A DNA stretch of 26,430 nucleotides from Chlamydomonas sphaeroides (Eukaryota > Chlorophyta > Chlorophyceae > Chlamydomonadales > Chlamydomonadaceae). The stretch is taken from positions 6,414 through 32,843 of the forward strand of contig BDDC01000853.1 of the NCBI GenBank assembly GCA_001662425.1. The letters run 5' to 3'. A program made the position numbers and the translations under genes. A model generated the notes under the pieces. That model did not search any database, was not told where the DNA came from, and worked only from the letters and a program-made list of their open reading frames with translations. Shown here piece after piece: positions 1 through 8,500 of the stretch (the first letter of the stretch is position 1; each line of letters starts with the position of its first letter).

Positions 1-358
1 CATGACCCCCCCACTCGAAGCTGTCTCCCAAGGCGACTGGTTCTGCCCACACTGCAAGGGAGCCGTCAAGCAGAAGGCCACGGCTGCTCGGCCGGCGGCT
101 GCCGCCGCGGCCCCACAGCCGGCCGCCTCAGCAGGGCACCAGGCGCGCAAGGCTGGCCCGTCCGTGTGTGGTGCGCAGCCAGCCAAGCGGCCACGCAAGG
201 GTGCGCCGGCCGCGGCTGGTGCTGCACCTATTGCGCTGGCCCCGGCTGTGGCAGTTCAAGCCTCTGCAGTGCCGGCTGCGCGGTCAAAGCGTGCGGCCCC
301 AGTGCCCCTGCGCTACAGGCAGGAGCAGGAGGCACGTAAGCGTGCGAAGCAGTTATGA
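1..358 (+). CDS. PHD-finger protein, 3' end only (5' partial)
   Basis: The open frame enters from the left edge and ends at TGA 356-358, giving about 118 visible residues. The first residues, TPPLEAVSQGDWFCPHCKG, match the last part of a PHD zinc finger: the PPL turn, then GDWFCPxC with the last two zinc-binding cysteines. The rest of the finger lies outside the window. PHD fingers usually read histone H3 tails, so a nuclear role is likely. After the finger comes an Ala/Pro/Lys-rich tail with basic clusters (AKRPRK near residue 62, and EARKRAKQL at the C-terminus) that look like nuclear localisation signals. The ATG at 2-4 is probably an internal methionine, because a PHD finger cannot start there. 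PHD fingers also occur in some algal transposable-element proteins, so a mobile-element origin is possible. The domain call is firm; the identity of the protein is unknown. Confidence 0.6.
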   Translation, partial: MTPPLEAVSQGDWFCPHCKGAVKQKATAARPAAAAAAPQPAASAGHQARKAGPSVCGAQPAKRPRKGAPAAAGAAPIALAPAVAVQASAVPAARSKRAAPVPLRYRQEQEARKRAKQL

Positions 359-544
359 GAGGGGGCCTAGCTTAGCCATGGGGGCATTCCCCTTCGGCAT
401 AGAAGCAGTTCATATCATGTGTCAGCCAAGCATATACTTGGCAGGGGTGGTTTCTAGTCGCAGATCGACTTGCTCAGCATACGAGCATAGGGGCTGCGTG
501 CGCAGGTGCATTCATGTGTGTTTCAGTTTGTGGGATGTGGGGGT

Positions 545-641
545 GCAGGGCAGGCAGTGTGCGTGCGGCATTTCCGCTTGGGCTACGAAACATCTGTCTG
601 CAGGGCAGGCAGTGTGCGTGCGGCATTTCCGCTTGGGCTAC
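545..641. repeat. Tandem direct repeat, two 42-bp copies
   Basis: Positions 545-586 and 600-641 are identical over 42 bases, with a 55-bp period and a short spacer. Both lie in the presumed 3' untranslated region of the PHD gene. No coding frame or hairpin role is evident. It looks like a recent local duplication. Confidence 0.85.
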
Positions 642-953
642 AATCTGTATAGTGTCGTACATGCGCCGAGGGTGATCGTGGAGAGAGTAGTGTGACCAGC
701 GTCACCACACAGCGTGTCTCTCTTACGCATCTTTTGCTCCCCTGGGCACCCTTTACTTCGCCTTACTTCTCTTTCTTTTAACCTATGTTCAGCATCGTGC
801 TGGGTGAATAGTTTGCTGGGCTGGCGAGGGGCTGGCGGGGTCTGGTGCTCGTGAGGCGGGGTATAAGCCGGCGGGGGAGCTCCCTTGGTGGGCGTGGCTA
901 GCTGGGGCAGGGGCGGCAAGGTAGGGACTCCCTGCTGCTCTTCTGGCCGGTAT

Positions 954-958
954 TGTAA
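954..958 (+). terminator. Candidate poly(A) signal TGTAA for the PHD gene
   Basis: TGTAA is the usual green-algal polyadenylation signal. This copy lies about 600 nt after the stop at 358, a reasonable length for a volvocine 3' UTR. No closer TGTAA was seen downstream of the stop. The five-base match alone is weak evidence. Confidence 0.35.
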
Positions 959-969
959 GCATTCTGGGG

Positions 970-1660
970 TGCCTGTACAACGTCCCAGAAATCACATATG
1001 TGCTCAGCCGGGAGGCGGGCGCTTGGGCGAGGGAGCGTAGCGAGGAGCGGCCCGCGTGGGCGCCGAGGGCCAGCGCGCTGGGCCGGCCGGCCGGCCGGTG
1101 CAGCGCGGACCGCGAGGCGCCCAGTCGAGACGACCGCAGCTCGCATGACAGACACGGACAAGCCTGCGACCGGCAGCTCCCCACCTCCCGTGGCAGCCAC
1201 GAGCCGTGCCACGAGCCTCCACGAGCGATGAGTTGGAGTAGTCTGAAGTTCCAGGCTTGCGAGGACCGCGCAGGTGTGCGAGAAGACCGATCGCGCTAGC
1301 TCTGCAAGCCAACGACGCTGTGTATAGTATGGCCCAGGGGCCCCTGCCCTGGTATGGCCGGCTGCTGGAGCTCCCCTGCACCCAACGGCTGCCCGCTCCA
1401 ACATTCCAGCTAGCAGTTCCGCCGCAAGGCGCGGGGTAGAACCTGGCGGCTGCGTGGAGCATGGATGTGTATGCGCCACACGCCCCTGCTGGTGAGCATT
1501 CATAATGGTCCCTGCCGTACCACATTCGATATTCTACATGAGGACACTACTCGCCAACCCACCGCAACCCAACTTGCCCCACACGCCCACCCCGCCCACT
1601 CATTATGTAGGTACCGGGCATGCAGCTCGGACTTGGCATCGCGGACTCGACCCTGGCACC
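970..1660. other. Intergenic stretch, no gene recognised
   Basis: Overlapping open frames occur on both strands here, but they have random-looking composition, no recognisable motif and no consistent splice structure. The sequence is GC-rich with a run of CCGG-type short repeats near 1080-1100. I see no feature to call. Confidence 0.4.
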
Positions 1661-1663
1661 AGT

Positions 1664-1712
1664 GCTTTTCTTTTCGGTAATATATAAATTCGTTTTCGGT
1701 AACAAATCGGCC
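1664..1712. other. AT-rich organelle-like patch
   Basis: This is a short AT-rich island inside GC-rich DNA. It holds two copies of TTTTCGGTAA (starting near 1672 and 1693) around ATATATAAATT. The same TTCGGTAAT core recurs at about 2152 beside GC hairpins. That mixture of AT-rich spacer and repeated cores resembles volvocine organelle intergenic DNA. It may be a small nuclear insertion of plastid or mitochondrial DNA; this is inference. Confidence 0.3.
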
Positions 1713-2084
1713 ACCCGGCTTGCTGGAACGAGGAATCTGCGGTCGAAGGCCGCCCGTAAGTCATTACTCCGCCTCGGCCGGCGCCGGCAGGCCCCGCCCG
1801 GGGCGGCGGGGAAGCAGGGGCTAGCGGACCGCGTTTCCTGCGTGCTTGGGCAAACATGGGAAGAGGGCAGCTAGCAAAAGTAGAAGTCCTAGATGTGAAA
1901 CGTCAGGTAGCGGTGTTCTGGCCAAAGCCATGGGTTGCTGGTGTTAGCGGGTGGATGGTGTCTGGCGTGCTGGCCCCTGGCTAGAGCGAGCGAGCAGTGA
2001 GCAGGGCGCCAACACTCGCCGCCTTGTAACGCATGAAGGCACGACTGACATGTACTGAGCTCTACGTAGCTATTGAGATACGCT

Positions 2085-2215
2085 AAAACGCTGCAATTTG
2101 AGTACCATAATGATCAATTTTCTCGGGGGCTCCCGCCCCCGTCCCCCCCGCTTCGGTAATAAGAGGGGCCTTCGGCCCCTTAAATTGCCAGATAGTTATG
2201 GGAGGCGGATCGGTC
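2085..2215. repeat. AT-rich segment with two GC hairpins, organelle-like
   Basis: Two perfect short hairpins lie close together: GGGGGC/GCCCCC with a four-base loop near 2125-2142, and AGGGGCC/GGCCCCT with a TTC loop near 2164-2180. AT-rich sequence surrounds them and TTCGGTAAT lies between them. GC-rich palindromes scattered in AT-rich DNA are characteristic of volvocine chloroplast and mitochondrial genomes. The simplest reading is a nuclear copy of organelle spacer DNA. A terminator-like role is an alternative but fits nuclear DNA poorly. Confidence 0.4.
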
Positions 2216-2371
2216 TGTTTGAAAACGAAAACACTGCCTGCATGCCACCCTCGCACCCTTCCCTGTCCGCACCAGCGCACCCGCCTCACCCTGCAGCTCC
2301 AGCCCCTTTGCAGCCGGCGCCGCGTTCCACAGCCGCTCTCCAGCCGCCCCCTCCGTTGCAGCCCCTCACAG

Positions 2372-2479
2372 CGTATTGGCCAGCTGTACGGCGCCCCCCT
2401 GCCCGCGCCCCTCGCGGTGTTCCCCCTCTTCTTGCACCCGCCCCTCGGAGGCGCTCTTCACACTGCCACTGGCGCGTGA
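2372..2479 (+). pseudogene. Coding-like 3' exon fragment, unassigned
   Basis: After a CACAG acceptor-like site, 35 codons run to TGA 2477-2479. The peptide begins RIGQLYGAPLPAPLAVF and continues with PLFLHPPLGGALH. Codons are mostly G/C-ending and the peptide is hydrophobic, unlike the noise frames around it. No upstream exon with matching phase was found, so it may be the orphan last exon of a decayed gene. I do not recognise it. Confidence 0.22.
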
Positions 2480-2650
2480 TAAACTAGTATAGGCTAGGCT
2501 ACGCCGTCCCGTCAGCACAACTCTCCTTGCTACGCGATTGCCATGCCGAAGCCTGTCTACTTAACAAGTCGCCGTACGCCTAACCCATTCCACAGCTCCG
2601 CTTCCGGTTGCGCCGGGGGGCTGGGCCGGTCCGCTAGGCGCCATAGGCCG

Positions 2651-3333
2651 TTACTTGGTCTTTGGCGTAACGCGCCGCCAGGTGAGTTGGTCGGCTGCTG
2701 CGTGCCGCAGCGTGACTACGCTCACTGTTGGCCGAATTGTGGTTGTGCGCCCTTGCCCGTGCTCCGGTCGCTCTTCGTCATCCACGTCGCACTGGTCATC
2801 TGGTCTCCTGGTGGTATTCTTCACTTCTTCCAGGTCGGTAACCTGCGCAGGTGGGGTTCTCCGCGTAGCTTCGGCTTTAGTCTCCGGAGCCGAGGCCGGT
2901 GCTGGCTGGCGCTGTCTACACACATGACCAAGCTGACTTCACAAGCCGACTTCGCTGATGACCCAGGGCACGGCGACACATCGGGGACTTTGTGCCAAGG
3001 GGCCGGTGGTCTGCTGCAGGGGAGGTCTCCCCTGGTCTGCTGCGCCTTGGCGCCGGATACTGTGCTACCTTCCGTGTTGACAGTCTTCCGTTTTTGTACG
3101 CTCTCTCCTGTGTGCTTGTTTGCCGTCGCAGCGGATATGGATGTATTTTTAGGTTTGTTCACTTCGTTCCTTTTTTCAACGAACATTGCTTTCCGCTGCT
3201 GCACCGCCGACACTCCACGCTGCCCAACCCCCTCTACGCTCGCTGCTGCATCCCGGGGGTGTCCCCCGCGTCGTGGGACAGCCCGGCGGGGCCTGCAGCT
3301 GCCGCCACCCTTGCTCTGGCCGAAGCATCTCAC
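2651..3333 (-). other. Two overlapping charged open frames, possible decayed element
   Basis: On the minus strand a frame at 3333-2821 and a second, shifted frame at 2923-2651 overlap by about 100 bases. Both give hydrophilic, Lys/Glu/Asp/Thr-rich peptides (for example DLEEVKNTTRRPDDQ), unlike the Arg/Pro/Ala-rich noise of nearby frames. A single frameshift could join them, which would suit a decayed transposon or gene remnant. There is no motif such as a zinc knuckle, reverse transcriptase or integrase signature. Equally long frames exist on the plus strand, so chance cannot be ruled out. Confidence 0.2.
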
Positions 3334-3479
3334 AAAGCACCCGCCGCATCAGCAGCCGGGCATTGCGGGTATCATATCGCGTCGCGGGGCCAGCCCTCAT
3401 GATTGCGGCAGCCGGAGGGTGGGTGGGGTTCGGGTTTGGGGCTCGACACCTTTGGTCAATGCGCGCTACAGACGAGGCT

Positions 3480-4551
3480 AGGCAAGCAAGGCGCCTGCCC
3501 TACACACTGCCTCTCGTCAGCACTGCGCCAATCACTCGGCCCTGGTCGACCCTGCCATCACGGCCGTGCCAGCCTCGCAGCGTTCCATGTGGGTCACCGT
3601 CATTGGCAGCAGCGTCAGGACCAGGCCCACATGCTGCCTTCCGCCGTCGCGCTGAGCGCTGCGCTTGGCTTGTTAAGCCATGTCTGCCCTGGAATCGACG
3701 CCATGTGCCGCACTAGTTTTACACAGCCGGCCGTCACCGCAGCCCACACCACGCCGCACGCACGCACAGCCACCCCGCGGCCAGCCGAGCAGCCCTGGCC
3801 GCCATCCCCGTGATGCGACACGCATCCCTCCACCCACGCACCTACCTAAAGCTCGTCACAGACCCAATCAGATCATCCACTAGCATACCACAGCGCCGCC
3901 CAGCAGCCGCCCCACCGTCGCCCCTAACCAATAAGCCAAGGTGTGCACCCACAGCATGCGCTCCCGCGCCCCGTCTTTACGCGCCACAGCCTTGCGGCAG
4001 CCCTGCATCCACAAGGCGCAGCGGCGGCAAAAGCCTGTGCGCGACTGCGCCGGTGACCCGACAGCGCGCTGGTCCGGGCGCTTAGTGGTGGCCCTTCTCC
4101 GGGATGCCCTCCTGTGGGTTAGGGGGGAGACGCGTCAGGGCGGCAGGCACCGTGGGTGCACACCCTATATGTATGCGCAACATATACAAACGGAATGCAG
4201 AGCAATGTGGGCACACGAGGCAAGGCTCACCGCCGGGGGCCACTCCTTGGCCACGCGCGGGTTGACCTCTGCGGGAGGGAGCAGAACGCAACACACGCGC
4301 GTATGTTCGGGGGGTCAGTGCGTGAGCGCTAGTACTGACGGCTGACGGTTAGCCCGACGCAGTTCAGACGCGGATGCTGTCCCGAACGTGGCTCGTGTAC
4401 CGCTGGACTCACCGAACAGGCCGTCATCGCCCCACGGCATGCCCGGAGACCGGCGAATCCGCATCCACGGGTACCTGACATGGCGGAAAGCACAGGGCAA
4501 TGCGCCAGCGATGTAAGGAGGCTTGAATTTGGATCCTTGGAACGTGCCCCT
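3480..4551. other. Intergenic stretch, no gene recognised
   Basis: GC-rich sequence without a frame that combines biased codon use, splice signals and a recognisable peptide. Part of it should be the 3' untranslated region of the minus-strand gene ending at 4752. The nearest minus-strand TGTAA signal I found is far away, at 3723-3719. Confidence 0.4.
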
Positions 4552-4590
4552 CCCACGCCCAACCCCCACGCCCAACCCCCACGCCCACCC
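4552..4590. repeat. 13-bp tandem repeat, three copies
   Basis: The unit CCCACGCCCAACC is repeated in tandem three times, the last copy incomplete. It lies 160 bp beyond the stop codon of the minus-strand mitochondrial gene, probably in its 3' untranslated region. It is a simple minisatellite with no clear function. Confidence 0.8.
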
Positions 4591-4751
4591 CGGAACGGCG
4601 CGCACAGGCACGGGGGCCAGAGATAGCAGGCGTGCCCCCCCCCCCCACTTCATGCATGCCCAGACAGCATCACCACCGGCAGAGGCATGCTGGTAGAGCG
4701 GCAAGCGGACCCGCGGCGGTACACGATGGACCCGTCGCGACCGAACCCTGC

Positions 4752-5279
4752 TCACGGCGGGATGGTGACGTGGTGCTCCTCCTCCAGGCCCCAGATGAAG
4801 TCGTAGAACATGAAGGCGGCGCCAACGGGGCCTGCGCGCACGCAGCGAGAATCAACGCTGGCGAAGAAGCGGCAATCGCTGTGCGCGGTGCTGGGGCCAA
4901 GATGAATGCATGGGGTGCTTTGCTACACTTCATATTTTCCCAGCTCCGAAGCGTGCATCCAAGCACGCTTGTCTTGCGCGCATCACGGCCAGCTCCGACA
5001 CCGCCCTCTGTGCAGCTGCTCGCTGCCTGGCCACGATTCGGCTTCCTCATGTGCTGAGCTGCGGCTGAGAATGCCGCTTGAGCTGCGCTTGCGGGCCCTA
5101 CCGAGCACCATGAAGCCAATGTACTCCTTGTTAAGGGCCTTCTTCGTCTGCTCCGCGTTCATCGAGGGCTTCGGGAACAGAGGTGCCCACATCTTGTCGG
5201 CATTCGTGTCGGTCGCAGTGGCCAGGCCGCGCCGGAGACCCGGCAGCGCGGTGGTCGCGGCACGACGCAGGGCCTGCAT
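4752..5279 (-). CDS. Small mitochondrial single-span membrane protein, 85 aa
   Basis: There are two exons on the minus strand, 5279-5102 and 4831-4752, joined by a phase-1 GT-AG intron (GTAGGG donor, CGCGCAG acceptor) that splits a glycine codon. The product is 85 residues. The N-terminus MQALRRAATTALPGLRRGLA is rich in Ala, Leu and Arg and lacks acidic residues, a classic mitochondrial presequence with likely cleavage near ATA at 21-23. A hydrophobic span at about 53-74 (YIGFMVLGPVGAAFMFYDFI) is followed by an acidic C-terminus, EEEHHVTIPP. This layout suits a small accessory subunit of a respiratory complex or of ATP synthase in the inner membrane, but I cannot name the family. It is transcribed divergently from the FIG4-like gene, 320 bp away. 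The gene model is well supported by codon bias and phase; the role is inferred. Confidence 0.72.
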
Positions 5280-5599
5280 GATGGTTAATGTGGCTCTAGC
5301 TATAGGTCGTGACGTGTCTAGATGGCGGGGTCTGTCTGTGCTGCACGCCTTCACGGGAAACAACGCGGGTGAACCCCATGCAGGCCCTGGTTGTTTCGAT
5401 GTTTTCCTTAGCAATTTGCCACAGCCAAGTTCAGCACACACTCTCGTCAAGCGTAGTACTCCGGCCAGGGCGGGCGTTGCTGCCCCGACTAAACGATGCA
5501 GCTGTCACGCAACCCCTGAGCCTTGGCGCCCCGCTGAACCCGTGTCCTGCTGCGGCATCAGCGTTGCAGAGCACACTGCAACAGTCGCCGTGAGGCACG
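5280..5599. promoter_or_regulatory. Divergent promoter region and 5' UTRs
   Basis: These 320 bp separate the start codon of the minus-strand mitochondrial gene (5279) from that of the plus-strand phosphatase gene (5600). Both 5' untranslated regions and both core promoters must fit here unless a 5' UTR intron exists. The segment is less GC-rich than the exons. An ACGT core (GTGACGTGTC at about 5308-5317) could bind bZIP-type factors. No clear TATA box was seen, and the transcription start sites cannot be placed. Confidence 0.5.
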
Positions 5600-8500
5600 A
5601 TGGACACCTCCGACGTGCCCTACCAGCGCTTCTCCATCTACCAGACCAAAGCCCGGCTTTACATCGTCGGCTACTGCAAGCTGCGCGGCACGGCCGCACT
5701 CCTCAAGGCACGCTGCATGTCCCTCGCGCCTAGCCAGCCACGGCCTGGAAGTCGCTGCGGTGCTGTGCTGTGCCGGTCACGGCCAGCGGCGCGGCCGCAC
5801 CCCCCGCTACCCACACGCTCCGCCCCCTCCAACGCTCCCACCCCGCCGCTCCGCCCTGCATTTCCGTGCGCTCGCGAGCACAGGTCAGCAAGCAGGAGCC
5901 CACGCAGCTGGATGTGGCCGAGGTGGCGGGCAACTACACGCTGGAGGAGGTCCGCGGCATGCTGTCGCAGACTCATGCCGCCAACGCCCACCTGGGGGGC
6001 CTGCAGCTGGTCACACACGTGAGTAGGCCGCCCCACAAGCCCGCTGCGCCGTCAGCAACCAACATTTGCCGGTGCACCATCCCACAGCCACACGGCCCCA
6101 CCAGCTTGCAGCCACAGCAGCAATGCAGCTGCTCCCCACCAACTGGCGCTGGGTCAAGCAAGCGTGGCGAAGCAGGCGTGGACGGGGCCTAGCCGACACG
6201 TCCCCGCAGCAACCCAAGGGCAGGGCTTAGCGGCACAGGCCAGTAGCCGAGGCCACCGCGGGCAGCTGGGCACGGGCTGAGCTGGGGACGCGGGCCGGGG
6301 TTGTGGGACCTGGGCAGGGGAGGACCCGTGCCAGTGGACTCACTGCCCCCGCCTCGGGCCTTCGTGCGCACTGGGGCCGTGCTGCCTGCCAGCGCACGCC
6401 CGGCTGGGAAGCATCGGCACCTCAGGCGGGCAGTATTCGTTAAAGCTGCGGCTGAGGCAAGGGCACTCCCCCTGAGCCTGGCCGCCGCCCAGCCACTGAG
6501 CCAGCCACCTAACCCGCCACCCAGCGAGCTGCGCAGCCAGCCACACGCCCTATCGCACCACCCGCCCGAGTGTGCAGGGCCCCATTGATGCGGATGGCGC
6601 CGTGTCCCGTCCCCGTTGCCGAGCGGGCTTGATCCAGCGCGCTCACCATCCCTACACCGCACATCTCTTTCCCGCAGTGCTGCGGCATCATCGGCTGCTT
6701 CCGCTTCACGGAGACGTACTACCTGCTGCTGGTGACACGCAAGGCCCGAGTGGGCTCGCTGGCGGGGGGCCACAAGGTGCTGCCTGGGAGGGCGGAGAGG
6801 GCTGTGGCACGACTGGCCAACTCCGACTGGCGAACTCCGACTGGCGCGCTCCCCCCGCATTGTGCGCGGGCCCTCGACGCGCTGCGACCCCGCCCCACCC
6901 GAGCGCACCCGGGAGGGCGCTCTGCTCTGCCCTCACGGCTCCGCTCTCGTCCTCATCCCGCCTCCCCTCCCACCCCCCAGGTGTACACCGTGTCCGCCAC
7001 TGCGCTGGTGCCGCTGCACCCGGGCTACCACTCGGCGGGGGGCCAGCCCAGCAGCCAGGCGGAGAAGCGGTGCGGCGGCGAGGGCAGCTGAGGGCGCGAG
7101 GGGCGAGGGAGGGCGGGATGCTGCTTTCGACAGGCAGCCACGCCCGGCTGCGCTGGGGCAGGGGCGTATGGGCAGGGGCGTATGGGCAGAGGCGTATGGG
7201 CAGGGGCGTATGGGCAGGGGCGTATGGGCAGGGGCGTATGGGCAGGGGCGTATGGGCAGGGGCGGTCACGGGCGCACCCCCATGCCTCCCCCGCGCCCAC
7301 CCCTAGCTCACCCTCCCCTCCCCTCCCCTGTCCCCTCCCCTCCCAGCTACGTCAAGCTGCTCATGGGCATGGACCTCACCAAGCACTTTTACTTCTCCTA
7401 CACCTACTCACTGGCGCACACGCTGCAGCAGAACGCGCGCAGGGCGGCGGCGCGCGCCGAGCAGGTGCAGGTACAGCAGCAGGTGCGGGCAGGTGGGGGT
7501 AGGACGTGGAGAGGGGAGGTGCAGGAGCAGCAGCAGGTGCAGGTGCGACCCAGAGGATGTGGAGAGGGGAGGCGGAGGCGCCGGGGCGGTGAGGAGCGGT
7601 CGTGGGGGTGCTGGGCGGCCAGGTGGTACGCGGCGCAGGCGCGTCATGGCGTCGGGTGGGGCGAGGGACATGGCGCCGGGCAGGGGCAGGCGGGCAGGCG
7701 GCGGGGGCCGGCGCCAGAGGGCCGGGGGGCCAGGCAGCAAGCCTGAGCCCTGCAGGTGCTGGCGAGGGGAGAGACGGGGCGTCGGGGCCTGAAAGCATGC
7801 GGGTCAGTCCCAGGGGGGCAGCAGGGGCCTGATGGCAGGCAGCCAGCTTGGGCCCTGCACTCCCAGCGCAGCCCCGGTGCTCCGCGCCTCGTGCCAGCAC
7901 GCCACGCACGCTCCCATGCCGCGGTGCGCTCTTCGGCAAGCCCCATGGCCGTGGCGAGCCCGCCGAGCAGCGGACGTGCCTGCATTTGGCCCCCGTGACG
8001 TCTCGGCCCCTCCCTCCGCGGTGGCACAGCGCGCAACCGCCAGTGCGCCTTGCCCTTGTTAACACCACCCCTGCGCCCTTGCCGGTGCAGTCGCAGGCGC
8101 GCGCCTCGGGCGGCGGCGCCTCGGGCCCCTCCTCGCCCCTGGCCTCGCCGCAGCTCTCGTCCGCGCCTCCCGCCGCCGCGCTGCCGTACGGTGACGTGTA
8201 CGGCAGCATGTTCACGTGGAACGCCTACCTCACCGCCGACCTGCGGCGGGCGCTGGGCGGCAGCACCAGGTGGACGGTGCCGCTCATTCACGGCTTCTGG
8301 GAGCAGCGGCGGCTGTCGGGTGCGGCCGCGGGCAGGGGGACGGGTGGGCGGCACGGACAGGCAGCGGGGTGGCTGAACGGGCGTTGTGCTGGGTACGTGT
8401 GCTGCCGAGCCGCGGCGGCGGCTCTGGGGTGCGGGCGAGGCATCGGGCCAGCGCCTGCATCCCCCGGCCGCACGCTGCCCCGCCACCCGGCCCCCCTGCC

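Noticed and set aside
7025..7306. Long frames on both strands with GRGVWAGAYGQ or PYAPAHTPL repeats
   Set aside because: They are produced by the 14-bp minisatellite in intron 4; with no stop in the unit, several frames stay open.
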